Positions 26,081 to 34,130 of a stretch of 64,000 bases of DNA are shown one piece after another. Below the pieces are notes generated by a model that was not told the DNA's origin, ran no database searches, and was given only the letters and a program-made list of their open reading frames with translations. A program made the position numbers and the translations under genes. The DNA comes from Compostibacillus humi (GTDB taxonomy: Bacteria > Bacillota > Bacilli > Bacillales > Amphibacillaceae). The stretch covers positions 1 through 64,000 of the forward strand of contig NZ_BMEV01000004.1 in the NCBI RefSeq assembly GCF_014637175.1, given 5' to 3'. The number at the start of each line of letters is the position of its first letter. Positions within the stretch are counted from its first letter, which is position 1.

Positions 26081-27073
26081 ATGGGATTTTTAGATAAATT
26101 AAGAAACAAGTTTAAACAAACCGAAGAAAAGGAAGAAATTTCCGAAAAATATAAGGAAGGGATGTCAAAAACACGGAGTTCCTTCTCCAGCAAAATTAAT
26201 GATTTAATTGCCCGTTACCGGAAAGTAGACGAAGAATTTTTTGAAGAACTGGAAGAAGTATTGATTACGGCAGATGTTGGGGTCAATACGGTAATGGATT
26301 TAATCGATGAGCTGGAAATGGAAGTAAAAAGGCGGAACATTAAAGATACAGCAGAAGTTAAAGAAGTGATTTCAGAGAAATTGGTAGAAATTTATTACGG
26401 CGATGACGAAGAAGAAATTACCGATTTAAACATTCAAGAAGGAGAATTAACTGTAATTTTAGTCGTTGGAGTGAACGGTGTCGGCAAGACAACTTCCATT
26501 GGGAAACTGGCCCATCAGTTTAAAGAGCAGGGAAAAAAAGTATTGCTTGCAGCCGGAGATACGTTCCGTGCTGGTGCAATTGAACAGCTGGAAGTATGGG
26601 GGGAGCGTTCCGGCGTCGACGTCATCAAGCAGCAAGAAGGAAGCGATCCGGCTGCAGTCATTTTTGACGGCATACAAGCAGCAAAATCCCGGAATGCCGA
26701 TATATTAATTTGTGATACGGCAGGCAGGCTGCAAAACAAAGTGAATTTAATGAATGAGCTGGCAAAAGTAAAACGGGTAATTGAACGGGAAGTCCCTGGG
26801 GCTCCCCATGAAGTGCTGCTCGTTCTCGATGCGACGACAGGACAAAACGCATTGTCCCAGGCGAAGACCTTCTCGGAAAGCACAGACGTTACAGGAATCA
26901 TTTTAACAAAATTGGATGGTACGGCAAAAGGCGGCATAGTCCTTGCTATCAGACATGAGTTGAATATACCGGTGAAATTTGTCGGACTGGGAGAGGGCAT
27001 TGAAGACTTGCGAAAATTTGATCCCCATGCCTTCGTTTACGGATTATTTGCAGACATGCTGGAGGAGGAATAG
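26081..27073 (+). CDS. ftsY: Signal recognition particle receptor FtsY
   Basis: SRP-family GTPase that docks Ffh-ribosome complexes at the membrane Sec translocon. The N-terminal part is short and charged (no long acidic A domain, as in Bacillus), followed by the helical N domain and G domain: GVNGVGKTTSIGKLA (G1), DTFRAGA, DTAGRLQNK (G3), TKLDGTAKGG (G4), and GLGEGIEDL near the C-terminus. 330 aa. AAGGAGAG precedes the ATG. Probably cotranscribed with smc; ylxM downstream has its own promoter. Confidence 0.98.
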   Translation: MGFLDKLRNKFKQTEEKEEISEKYKEGMSKTRSSFSSKINDLIARYRKVDEEFFEELEEVLITADVGVNTVMDLIDELEMEVKRRNIKDTAEVKEVISEKLVEIYYGDDEEEITDLNIQEGELTVILVVGVNGVGKTTSIGKLAHQFKEQGKKVLLAAGDTFRAGAIEQLEVWGERSGVDVIKQQEGSDPAAVIFDGIQAAKSRNADILICDTAGRLQNKVNLMNELAKVKRVIEREVPGAPHEVLLVLDATTGQNALSQAKTFSESTDVTGIILTKLDGTAKGGIVLAIRHELNIPVKFVGLGEGIEDLRKFDPHAFVYGLFADMLEEE

Positions 27074-27081
27074 TTCGTATC

Positions 27082-27109
27082 TTGACAATCGCTTCCGTTC
27101 CTTTATCAT
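27082..27109 (+). promoter_or_regulatory. Sigma-A promoter of ylxM-ffh
   Basis: A consensus TTGACA (27082-27087) and TATCAT (27104-27109) with 16-bp spacing, 39 bp before the ylxM start. Confidence 0.75.
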
Positions 27110-27147
27110 GTTTGTAAAGGGATTTAACTTAACATGGGGTGGACAAA

Positions 27148-27465
27148 GTGATAGAGAAGACGACGAGAATGAATGTTTTATTTGATTTTTATCAGGAACT
27201 GCTTACACCCAAACAGCGAAATTATATGGAACTATATTATTTAGAAGATTACTCCCTCGGAGAGATAGCAAATATTTACCAAATTTCCCGTCAGGCGGTG
27301 TATGACCATATTAAGCGTACGGAAACAGTGCTGGAAACCTATGAAAAGAAATTGGGCTTATTTGCAAAGTTTATGAAACGGAAGTCGATTTTGGAACAAT
27401 TGGAACAGATTGTTGAAGATAAAAGAGCCCTTGATCTTTTATCCCAACTAAAAGATTTAGATTAG
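27148..27465 (+). CDS. ylxM: YlxM/p13-like helix-turn-helix SRP accessory protein
   Basis: UPF0122 family. A 105-aa protein with a sigma-70 region 4-like helix-turn-helix ([22 protein letters not shown]), always encoded before ffh; streptococcal YlxM modulates SRP GTPases. The N-terminus ([18 protein letters not shown]) fits the family. The GTG at 27148 was chosen as GGGGTGG lies 5 nt upstream; an in-frame GTG at 27139 overlaps that site. Ends 13 bp before ffh. Confidence 0.93.
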   Translation: MIEKTTRMNVLFDFYQELLTPKQRNYMELYYLEDYSLGEIANIYQISRQAVYDHIKRTETVLETYEKKLGLFAKFMKRKSILEQLEQIVEDKRALDLLSQLKDLD

Positions 27466-27478
27466 GAGGAAACCTTCC

Positions 27479-28828
27479 ATGGCATTTGAAGGCTTGGCCG
27501 AACGATTACAAAGTACGATTAAAAAGATAACAGGCAAAGGGAAAGTCTCGGAGCAAGATGTAAAAGAAATGGCGAGGGAAGTAAGACTTGCCCTGCTGGA
27601 AGCAGACGTTAACTACAAAGTTGTTAAAGATTTAATTAAGCGGATTAGAGAACGGGCCGTCGGGCAGGAAGTAATGGAAAGCTTAACCCCTGGCCAGCAG
27701 GTCATTAAAGTCGTAAAGGAAGAATTAACCGAGCTAATGGGAGGAGAACAGAGCAAAATCGCCGTCAGCGACCGGCCGCCAACGGTCATTATGATGGTCG
27801 GATTGCAGGGGGCCGGTAAAACGACTACCTCCGGAAAATTGGCGAACTTGCTCAGGAAGAAACATAACCGTTCCCCATTGCTCGTTGCCTGTGATATTTA
27901 CCGGCCGGCTGCGATTAAGCAGCTGGAAACGCTAGGCAAACAGTTGGATATGCCAGTCTTTTCCTTAGGTACAGATACAAACCCTGTAGAAATTGCTGCC
28001 AAAGCATTGGAAAAAGCAAAAGCAGATCACCACGATTACGTCATTATTGATACGGCGGGCCGATTGCATGTTGACGGTGATTTAATGGCGGAACTGACGG
28101 AAATGAAGGAAAAAGTGCAGCCCGATGAAATTTTCCTAGTCGTAGATGCTATGACCGGACAAGATGCGGTCAATGTTGCCGAAAGTTTCAATGAACAACT
28201 GGATATTACCGGTGTCATCCTGACAAAACTCGATGGGGATACCCGGGGCGGGGCAGCATTGTCCATTAAAGCAGTAACCGACAAGCCGATTAAATTTGCC
28301 GGGATGGGCGAAAAGCTGGATCAGCTGGAAGCCTTTCATCCGGAGAGAATGGCATCCCGGATTCTAGGCATGGGAGATGTGCTTTCATTAATTGAAAAAG
28401 CCCAAGAAACGGTGAATGAGAAACAGGCGAAAGAACTGGAAGAAAAAATGCGTACGATGTCCTTCACCTTTGATGACTTTTTGGAACAAATGGATCAGGT
28501 GAAGAAAATGGGCCCGCTGGATGAATTAATTTCCATGCTTCCCGGTGCCAATAAAATGAAAGGATTAAAAAATATTCAAGTGGACGAAAAACAATTGTCC
28601 CATGTGGAAGCGATCATCCAATCGATGACAAAACAGGAAAGACAGGACCCTTCCATTATAAATTCCAGCAGAAAAAAACGGATTGCGAAGGGCTCAGGTA
28701 CGACCGTTTCCCAAGTAAACCGGCTGCTGAAGCAGTTTAACGAAATGAAAAAGATGATGAAGCAGATGACTCAAGTTCAAAAAGGAAAGAAAAAAGGCAA
28801 GGGGATGAAATTTCCTTTCCCAATGTAA
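27479..28828 (+). CDS. ffh: Signal recognition particle protein Ffh
   Basis: Binds signal peptides and the small cytoplasmic RNA, then hands the ribosome to FtsY. N domain (1-90), G domain with GLQGAGKTTTSGKLA (about 105-119), DTAGRLHVDG, TKLDGDTRGGAALS and GMGEKLDQLE, and a methionine-rich M domain from about 300 to 449 (FLEQMDQVKKMGPLDELISMLPG, then the SSRKKRIAKGSGTTVSQVNRLLKQF RNA-binding part and MKKMMKQM). Ends in the typical MKFPFPM tail. Length 449 aa is usual. Confidence 0.98.
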   Translation: MAFEGLAERLQSTIKKITGKGKVSEQDVKEMAREVRLALLEADVNYKVVKDLIKRIRERAVGQEVMESLTPGQQVIKVVKEELTELMGGEQSKIAVSDRPPTVIMMVGLQGAGKTTTSGKLANLLRKKHNRSPLLVACDIYRPAAIKQLETLGKQLDMPVFSLGTDTNPVEIAAKALEKAKADHHDYVIIDTAGRLHVDGDLMAELTEMKEKVQPDEIFLVVDAMTGQDAVNVAESFNEQLDITGVILTKLDGDTRGGAALSIKAVTDKPIKFAGMGEKLDQLEAFHPERMASRILGMGDVLSLIEKAQETVNEKQAKELEEKMRTMSFTFDDFLEQMDQVKKMGPLDELISMLPGANKMKGLKNIQVDEKQLSHVEAIIQSMTKQERQDPSIINSSRKKRIAKGSGTTVSQVNRLLKQFNEMKKMMKQMTQVQKGKKKGKGMKFPFPM

Positions 28829-28853
28829 AATGTAGTTTGTAATGGAAAAAACC

Positions 28854-28882
28854 TTTACACCGATAAAAGTTTCTGTTACAAT
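28854..28882 (+). promoter_or_regulatory. Promoter of the rpsP-khpA-ylqD-rimM-trmD operon
   Basis: TTTACA (28854-28859) and TACAAT (28877-28882), 17-bp spacing, 38 bp upstream of rpsP. Confidence 0.7.
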
Positions 28883-28920
28883 CTTTACTTGTGAATACCA
28901 ATTAATTGGAGGTGCAAAAC

Positions 28921-29193
28921 ATGGCAGTACGTATTCGTTTAAAAAGAATGGGTTCGAAGCGCAATCCATTTTACCGTATCGTCGTAGCAGATTCCCGCTC
29001 ACCTCGTGACGGACGTTATATTGAACAAATCGGCACTTACAATCCAGTGGTTGATCCGGTTGAAGTCAAAATAGATGAGGAAAAAGCATTGGATTGGATG
29101 AAAAATGGCGCAAAACCTAGCGATACGGTTCGCAATTTATTCTCACAACAAGGCATCATGAAGAAATTCCACGAACAAAAAAATGTAAAGTAG
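28921..29193 (+). CDS. rpsP: 30S ribosomal protein S16
   Basis: Small-subunit ribosomal protein. The start [21 protein letters not shown] and the [16 protein letters not shown] segment are diagnostic. Start at 28921 follows TTGGAGGTGCAAAAC; a frame opening at 28906 includes the ribosome site itself. 90 aa. First gene of the operon with khpA, ylqD, rimM and trmD. Confidence 0.98.
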   Translation: MAVRIRLKRMGSKRNPFYRIVVADSRSPRDGRYIEQIGTYNPVVDPVEVKIDEEKALDWMKNGAKPSDTVRNLFSQQGIMKKFHEQKNVK

Positions 29194-29202
29194 TGTGATA
29201 TC

Positions 29203-29430
29203 ATGAAAGCCCTAATCGAAACGATTGTTATGCCGCTCGTCGAACACCCGGAAGACGTTGTCGTGACGATAAAAGAAGAAGAGAATAAAATCGTCTATCA
29301 TCTGCAAGTACATCCGGATGACGTCGGAAAAGTGATCGGCAAAAATGGCCGGATTGCCAAAGCGATCCGCACGATTGTTTATGCTGCAAAGAATAACGAG
29401 AATAAACGGATTTATTTAGACATTATGTGA
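29203..29430 (+). CDS. khpA: KH-domain RNA-binding protein KhpA (YlqC)
   Basis: A 75-aa single KH-domain protein that pairs with KhpB/Jag to bind RNA and, in streptococci, influence cell elongation and division. The GxxG loop is visible as IGKNGRIAKAIRTIV (about 47-61). The N-terminus ALIETIVMPLVEHPEDV is typical of YlqC. Stop codon overlaps a 15-bp hairpin. Confidence 0.94.
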   Translation: MKALIETIVMPLVEHPEDVVVTIKEEENKIVYHLQVHPDDVGKVIGKNGRIAKAIRTIVYAAKNNENKRIYLDIM

Positions 29431-29474
29431 AAAGAGGGAAAGGGGACCAGCCGGTTTTTCTTTCCCTCTTTTCA
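29428..29474 (+). repeat. Perfect 15-bp inverted repeat overlapping the khpA stop
   Basis: TGAAAAGAGGGAAAG (29428-29442, including the khpA TGA) pairs perfectly with CTTTCCCTCTTTTCA (29460-29474) over a 17-nt loop. No T run follows on either side beyond the stem itself, so it is less likely to be a simple terminator than an mRNA stabiliser or processing site within the rpsP-trmD operon. Confidence 0.75.
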
Positions 29475-29516
29475 CAAGGGCGGCATAACGGATTTTCGTG
29501 AGAGTGAGGTTAAAAT

Positions 29517-29906
29517 GTGAAAATTATTAAAAAAGTACAAGTGAAACAAATCGTGACGGAAAAAAGCAAAAAGGCGTTACATCATCGGTTTGCCCGGGAA
29601 AAAATGCGGCTTGAACAAGAGTGTCAACAGCTATTATTCGAAAAGAAAAAGTTGCAGCATAAGTTTGGCGGGGCAAAGCAAGAAGTTGCCCGACGTTTTC
29701 TAGATGAGATAAGGAAACGAAAAGAAAAAATCGCAACGATTGATTTTCAGATGGAACAATTGGAAATGATTGAATTAGGGAGCGAAATCGTCGAAAGGGA
29801 AGTTGAAGCTCTTGTTGAGGTTCAGGAAGGTACGCATTGGGATGAATTAATGAAAGAACAGTCAATCGTAATAAAAGACGGAGTTGTCATTCGAATTGAT
29901 CGCTAG
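29517..29906 (+). CDS. ylqD: YlqD family protein, function unknown
   Basis: A 129-aa protein of unknown function found at this place in Bacillaceae. The N-terminal two thirds are very basic and coiled-coil forming (HRFAREKMRLEQECQQLLFEKKKLQ); the C-terminal part is short and beta-like (GTHWDELMKEQSIVIKDGVVIRI). No membrane segment. GTG start with GAGGT 8 nt upstream. Position between khpA and rimM suggests a role in RNA or ribosome maturation, but that is inference from neighbours. Confidence 0.85.
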   Translation: MKIIKKVQVKQIVTEKSKKALHHRFAREKMRLEQECQQLLFEKKKLQHKFGGAKQEVARRFLDEIRKRKEKIATIDFQMEQLEMIELGSEIVEREVEALVEVQEGTHWDELMKEQSIVIKDGVVIRIDR

Positions 29907-29918
29907 CAGGTGATAAAC

Positions 29919-30434
29919 ATGGAAGAGAAAATGTATAATGTTGGAAAAATCGTAAATACCCACGGCATTCGCGGGGAAGTAAAGGTCGTTCGCATTACCG
30001 ACTTTGAAGAGCGGTTCCATGAAGGAAATACGGTATATGCGGTGAAAAATAACGGAGAAATTATCGAATTGGTCATCGATGGCCACCGGAAACATAAAGG
30101 CTTTGATCTCCTGCATTTTGAAGGAAAAAATAATATTAATGACGTGGAGCATCTGAAAGGCTGCTATTTAAAGATTACCGAATCCCAGCAGACAGATTTA
30201 GGGGAGAACGAATTTTACTATCACGAAATTATCGGATGTTCCGTCTTTACGACTTCCGGGGAAAAAATTGGGGTGGTGAAAGAAATTCTTTCCCCTGGTG
30301 CAAACGATGTCTGGGTAACGAAGAGGCCAAAAGGCAAAGACGTTCTCATTCCTTACATTGAAGATGTCGTAAAGGAAGTGAACATTGAGGATAAAAAAAT
30401 TACGATTGAATTGATGGAAGGACTGCTGGATTAA
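29919..30434 (+). CDS. rimM: Ribosome maturation factor RimM
   Basis: Binds S19 and assists assembly of the 30S head. N-terminal RimM domain ([18 protein letters not shown], about 5-22) and C-terminal PRC barrel (from about 95; [22 protein letters not shown]). Start at 29919 with AGGTGA 5 nt upstream gives 171 aa; an in-frame GTG at 29910 lies on the ribosome site. Overlaps trmD by one base. Confidence 0.96.
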   Translation: MEEKMYNVGKIVNTHGIRGEVKVVRITDFEERFHEGNTVYAVKNNGEIIELVIDGHRKHKGFDLLHFEGKNNINDVEHLKGCYLKITESQQTDLGENEFYYHEIIGCSVFTTSGEKIGVVKEILSPGANDVWVTKRPKGKDVLIPYIEDVVKEVNIEDKKITIELMEGLLD

Positions 30435-31180
30435 TGCATATCGATATACTTACTCTTTTTCCGGAAATGTTTTCCGGTGTTTTTGACACGTCCATTTTAA
30501 AGAAAGCCCGGGAAAAAGGGAAATTTACCTATCGACTCGTTAATTTCCGAGAGTATACGGAAAATAAACATCATAAAGTAGATGACTACCCATATGGCGG
30601 CGGTGCGGGAATGGTGCTTTCCCCCCAGCCGGTATACGATGCGGTGGAATCAATCCAAAATGATAAAGAGACCGATCCGCGAATTATTTTAATGTGTCCG
30701 CAGGGAGAACAGTATAATCAAAGAAAAGCAGAAGAGCTGGCAAAGGAAGAACATTTAATTTTTATATGCGGTCATTACGAAGGGTATGATGAGCGAATCC
30801 GGAAGCTTGTTACTGACGAAATTTCCATCGGAGATTTCGTTCTGACCGGAGGAGAACTGGGGGCAATGGTCGTCGTTGACAGCGTTGTTCGCCTTTTGCC
30901 GGAGGTGTTGGGTAATAAAGAATCAGCACCCCAGGACTCCTTCTCGACCGGGCTGCTGGAACACCCCCATTATACGAGACCAGCCGATTTTCGCGGGATG
31001 AAAGTTCCGGACGTATTATTGTCGGGAAATCATGCGAAAATTGAACAGTGGCGCAGGGAACAGTCATTGAAAAGAACGTTTGAGCGGAGACCAGATTTGC
31101 TGCACCACGTGCAATTGACAGAGGAGGATAAAAACTTTCTCGAAAGATTGCGAAGCGAAAAAAGAAATGACAAAAATTAG
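30434..31180 (+). CDS. trmD: tRNA (guanine-37-N1)-methyltransferase
   Basis: SPOUT-class enzyme making m1G37, which prevents +1 frameshifting. Signature [12 protein letters not shown] at the N-terminus, [11 protein letters not shown] near 55, [11 protein letters not shown], and the trefoil knot [15 protein letters not shown] (about 132-146), with the C-terminal [12 protein letters not shown]. 248 aa. Ends just at the -35 of the rplS promoter. Confidence 0.97.
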   Translation: MHIDILTLFPEMFSGVFDTSILKKAREKGKFTYRLVNFREYTENKHHKVDDYPYGGGAGMVLSPQPVYDAVESIQNDKETDPRIILMCPQGEQYNQRKAEELAKEEHLIFICGHYEGYDERIRKLVTDEISIGDFVLTGGELGAMVVVDSVVRLLPEVLGNKESAPQDSFSTGLLEHPHYTRPADFRGMKVPDVLLSGNHAKIEQWRREQSLKRTFERRPDLLHHVQLTEEDKNFLERLRSEKRNDKN

Positions 31181-31209
31181 TTGAAGGATAGATTTCCTTA
31201 TGCTATATT
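31181..31209 (+). promoter_or_regulatory. rplS promoter
   Basis: TTGAAG (31181-31186) and TATATT (31204-31209) with 17-bp spacing; the -35 abuts the trmD stop codon. Confidence 0.6.
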
Positions 31210-31213
31210 AATT

Positions 31214-31300
31214 ATTGTGCTTAAGAACGTTTAAGCGGCAAAAAACGATGTTCCGCTCATTCATAGGGATGATGAACATTAGTTTGGAAGGAGTGAAGCA
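31214..31300 (+). promoter_or_regulatory. Probable L19 leader RNA upstream of rplS
   Basis: The ~90-nt untranslated region contains GTTCCGCTCATTCATAGGGA followed by TGATGAACATTAG. The complementary GTTC / GAAC and TCAT / ATGA parts can form a stacked stem-loop ending shortly before the GGAAGGAG ribosome site. An L19 leader family is described before rplS in low-GC Gram-positives, thought to mediate autogenous control. The family match is from memory of its pattern; no covariance search was done. Confidence 0.6.
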
Positions 31301-31302
31301 GG

Positions 31303-31647
31303 ATGCAACAAATTATTGCTGACATCACTAAACATCAATTACGTACAGACCATCCTGATTTTCGTGCAGGAGATACGGTACGCGTTCACGTGAAAGTTGT
31401 GGAAGGTTCACGGGAGCGTATTCAGGTGTTTGAAGGCGTTGTAATCAAACGTCAAAATGGCGGAATTAGTGAAACATTTACGGTAAGAAAAATTTCTTAC
31501 GGTGTAGGTGTGGAACGTACATTCCCTGTACATTCACCACGTATTGATAAAATTGAAGTCGTACGCAAAGGTAAAGTACGCCGTGCGAAACTGTACTACT
31601 TGCGCAACTTGCGCGGTAAAGCTGCGCGTATTAAAGAACGCCGCTAA
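31303..31647 (+). CDS. rplS: 50S ribosomal protein L19
   Basis: Large-subunit protein at the 30S-50S interface. Diagnostic segments: [45 protein letters not shown], and [21 protein letters not shown]. 114 aa. Expressed from its own promoter through a structured leader and followed by a strong terminator, so a monocistronic unit. Confidence 0.98.
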   Translation: MQQIIADITKHQLRTDHPDFRAGDTVRVHVKVVEGSRERIQVFEGVVIKRQNGGISETFTVRKISYGVGVERTFPVHSPRIDKIEVVRKGKVRRAKLYYLRNLRGKAARIKERR

Positions 31648-31680
31648 TCTTTATAAACGATTAAACCGATTTTTGAATAA

Positions 31681-31733
31681 GGCAAAGAAAGTGGAACTTG
31701 GGGATTCTCTAAGTTCCTTTTCTTTGCTTTAAT
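31681..31733 (+). terminator. Rho-independent terminator after rplS
   Basis: GGCAAAGAAAGTGGAACTT (31681-31699) pairs with AAGTTCCTTTTCTTTGCTT (31711-31729) with one mismatch, loop of 11 nt, followed by TAATTTT. Confidence 0.85.
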
Positions 31734-31825
31734 TTTCCGTTTTCAAACTTACGCTTTATTCACCAGACCGGATTTGGTATGATAAAGTACAAGGTAGATA
31801 GTATGCTGGGCACGGAGGAGAATAG

Positions 31826-32386
31826 ATGACAAAGAAAAAAAATCAATGGATAGAATGGCTGAAAGCTATTCTTATCGCCTTTGGACTCGTATTTTTTATT
31901 CGGATGTTTCTCTTTTCACCGATTGTCGTTGACGGTCCTTCCATGCTGCCAACGCTCCATGATCGGGATCAAATGATCGTTAATAAATTTATATATAAAA
32001 TAAAAGAACCGGAACGATTTGATATTGTCGTATTTCATGCCCCGAATCAGAAGGATTTTATTAAAAGGGTTATCGGCTTGCCTGGAGAGCATGTAAAGGT
32101 GAAAGATGAAGTGTTATACATAAACGGAAAGCCTGTAGAAGAGCCTTTTTTGGAGGACTTAAAAAGAGCGAAAAAAGAATATCAAAGTATTACGAATGAT
32201 TTTACGCTGGAAGAATTGCCTGGCGGATACGAGGAAATTCCCGAAGACCACATACTTGTCCTAGGGGACAATCGCGGAAATTCTACGGACAGCCGGATGA
32301 TCGGTGTCATTCCGCTCGATGAAGTTGTCGGGAAAGCGAGTGTCATTTATTGGCCGCCGGAACGAATGCAAATCGTACGAGAGTAG
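31826..32386 (+). CDS. lepB: Type I signal peptidase
   Basis: Membrane-anchored serine protease that cleaves signal peptides on the outside of the membrane. One N-terminal membrane helix (about 12-32), then catalytic Ser39 in DGPSMLPTL and general base Lys80 in DFIKRVIGLPGE, plus GDNRGNSTDSR near 150. 186 aa, prokaryotic (P-type) form. GGAGGAG precedes the ATG. Placed between rplS and rbgA as in several Bacillaceae outside B. subtilis. Confidence 0.96.
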   Translation: MTKKKNQWIEWLKAILIAFGLVFFIRMFLFSPIVVDGPSMLPTLHDRDQMIVNKFIYKIKEPERFDIVVFHAPNQKDFIKRVIGLPGEHVKVKDEVLYINGKPVEEPFLEDLKRAKKEYQSITNDFTLEELPGGYEEIPEDHILVLGDNRGNSTDSRMIGVIPLDEVVGKASVIYWPPERMQIVRE

Positions 32387-32394
32387 GTATATTG

Positions 32395-33243
32395 ATGACG
32401 ATACAATGGTTTCCTGGACACATGGCGAAAGCCAGAAGAGAAGTGGAAGAAAAACTGAAATTAGTCGATTTTGTCATGGAGCTGGTCGATGCGAGAGCGC
32501 CGCTTTCATCACAAAACCCGATGCTCAAGCAAATATTGCAGCAAAAAACGAAAATGCTGCTTCTTATGAAGAAAGATCTAGCAGATCCGGAGCTGACGCA
32601 AAAATGGCTTCAATTTTTTGAGGAAGAAGGAATTCCCGCCCTTGCCATTGATGTAAACGATAAACAAGATATACAAAAAGTAGTGAACTTGGCAAAAAAA
32701 CTGGGCAGGGAAAAAATGGAAAAATTAATTAAAAAAGGGGTAAAACCACGGGCGGCAAGGGCGATGATTGTCGGCATTCCCAATGTTGGAAAATCCACTT
32801 TGATTAACCGCCTTGCCAATAAAAAAATAGCAAAAACGGGAGACCGGCCTGGTGTAACGAAACAGCAGACCTGGATAAAGGTAAAAAAAGATTTCGAACT
32901 GTTGGACACACCGGGAATTTTGTGGCCGAAATTTGAAGATGAAATTGTAGGCTATCGTTTAGCTGCCATCGGAACGATTAAAGACGAGATTTTAGCTTTG
33001 GAGGATATAACGGTTTTTGTCCTCCGCTATTTGCTGGCCCATTATCCCGGTTTGTTAGAAGACCGTTACGGGGTCGATGAAGAGGAAACGGAAGTCGTTC
33101 ACCTCTTTGAAAGTATCGGGAAGAAACGGATGGCATTAGGGAGCGGCGGCGAGGTAGACTACGGGAAAGTTGCCGATTTAATCCTGCGTGACCTTCGTGC
33201 CGGCAGACTTGGGAAAATTACATTTGAATCTCCAGAAAAATAG
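32395..33243 (+). CDS. rbgA: Ribosome biogenesis GTPase RbgA (YlqF)
   Basis: Essential GTPase for late 50S assembly. Circularly permuted motif order is visible: G4-like KKDL near 60, then G1 GIPNVGKST (about 125-133), G2 region and G3 DTPGILWP. The start MTIQWFPGHMAKARRE is characteristic, and ATG 32395 gives 282 aa, the same as B. subtilis RbgA; a frame reading back to 32350 lies inside lepB. Ends at a terminator. Confidence 0.97.
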   Translation: MTIQWFPGHMAKARREVEEKLKLVDFVMELVDARAPLSSQNPMLKQILQQKTKMLLLMKKDLADPELTQKWLQFFEEEGIPALAIDVNDKQDIQKVVNLAKKLGREKMEKLIKKGVKPRAARAMIVGIPNVGKSTLINRLANKKIAKTGDRPGVTKQQTWIKVKKDFELLDTPGILWPKFEDEIVGYRLAAIGTIKDEILALEDITVFVLRYLLAHYPGLLEDRYGVDEEETEVVHLFESIGKKRMALGSGGEVDYGKVADLILRDLRAGRLGKITFESPEK

Positions 33244-33280
33244 AAGACGTCTATCTTTTCGGATGGATGTCTTTTTTCTT
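33243..33280 (+). terminator. Terminator after rbgA
   Basis: AAGACGTCTATC and GGATGGATGTCTT form an imperfect stem closed by a TTTTC-containing loop, followed by TTTTCTT. Confidence 0.7.
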
Positions 33281-33330
33281 CTATGTTGAAAAATGACTTA
33301 CATTAACCGATATAAAAGGGAGAAACAAAG

Positions 33331-34104
33331 ATGCAAAAACGAACAATTACAGAAATTAGACAGCTATTCCAATCAGGGGAATTATCTGAGGAAATGGTTC
33401 AGGAATTAAAAACAGATGAACGAAAAGGCGTGCAGCAAATTATCCGGTCCTATGAAAAACAGCGGCTAAAAGAGCTGGAAATGGAGCAGCGGTTTTTGGA
33501 GATGACTTCATTTGAACGGAAGGCGGCTGCAAAAGGCTGCCGTTATGTTGCTGGAGTTGACGAAGTGGGAAGAGGCCCCCTTGCCGGGCCGGTTGTAGCA
33601 GCCGCTGTCATCCTTCCTTTCGGCTTGCGCTTGGCGGGGCTGAGGGATTCGAAGCAACTGAAGGAAGAAGAGCGGGAATATTTTTATAATTTGATTCGTG
33701 ATCAGGCAATTGCTTATGGCATCGGCATTGTCCATAACGATGTCATTGACAAAATAAATATATTGGAAGCGACGAAGCTGGCAATGGAAAAAGCAATCTC
33801 AGAACTGAAGCCTGAACCGGACCATCTGTTGATCGATGCAATGACATTGCCGTCTGTGCCAATTTCCCAGGAGGCGATTATTAAAGGCGATGACCGAAGC
33901 GTATCGATTGCAGCTGCAAGCGTTTTGGCGAAGGTAACGAGGGACAGATGGATGAAAAAAATACATAAAGATTATCCTCAATATGATTTTGTTAAAAATA
34001 TGGGTTATGGGACGAAAACCCATCTGGAAATGCTAGAGCAATATGGCTTGACTCCGTACCACCGGAAATCGTTTGCTCCAGTAAAAGAAAGAATCGGCCG
34101 TTAA
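33331..34104 (+). CDS. rnhB: Ribonuclease HII
   Basis: Cleaves RNA of RNA-DNA hybrids and removes single ribonucleotides from DNA. Catalytic motif GVDEVGRGPLAGPVV at about 74-88 supplies the DE pair; further acidic residues are in DSKQL and DAMTLPS. The ~70-residue helical N-terminal extension is usual for Bacillus RNase HII. 257 aa. GGGAGAAACAAAG precedes the ATG. Confidence 0.97.
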   Translation: MQKRTITEIRQLFQSGELSEEMVQELKTDERKGVQQIIRSYEKQRLKELEMEQRFLEMTSFERKAAAKGCRYVAGVDEVGRGPLAGPVVAAAVILPFGLRLAGLRDSKQLKEEEREYFYNLIRDQAIAYGIGIVHNDVIDKINILEATKLAMEKAISELKPEPDHLLIDAMTLPSVPISQEAIIKGDDRSVSIAAASVLAKVTRDRWMKKIHKDYPQYDFVKNMGYGTKTHLEMLEQYGLTPYHRKSFAPVKERIGR

Positions 34105-34130
34105 CATTATTGAAAGTGAGGAATAGGAAG

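Noticed and set aside
28136-28339. Antisense frames across ffh, smc, fliF and others as real genes
   Set aside because: They mirror codon bias of the true genes, lack ribosome sites and promoters, and show no family features.
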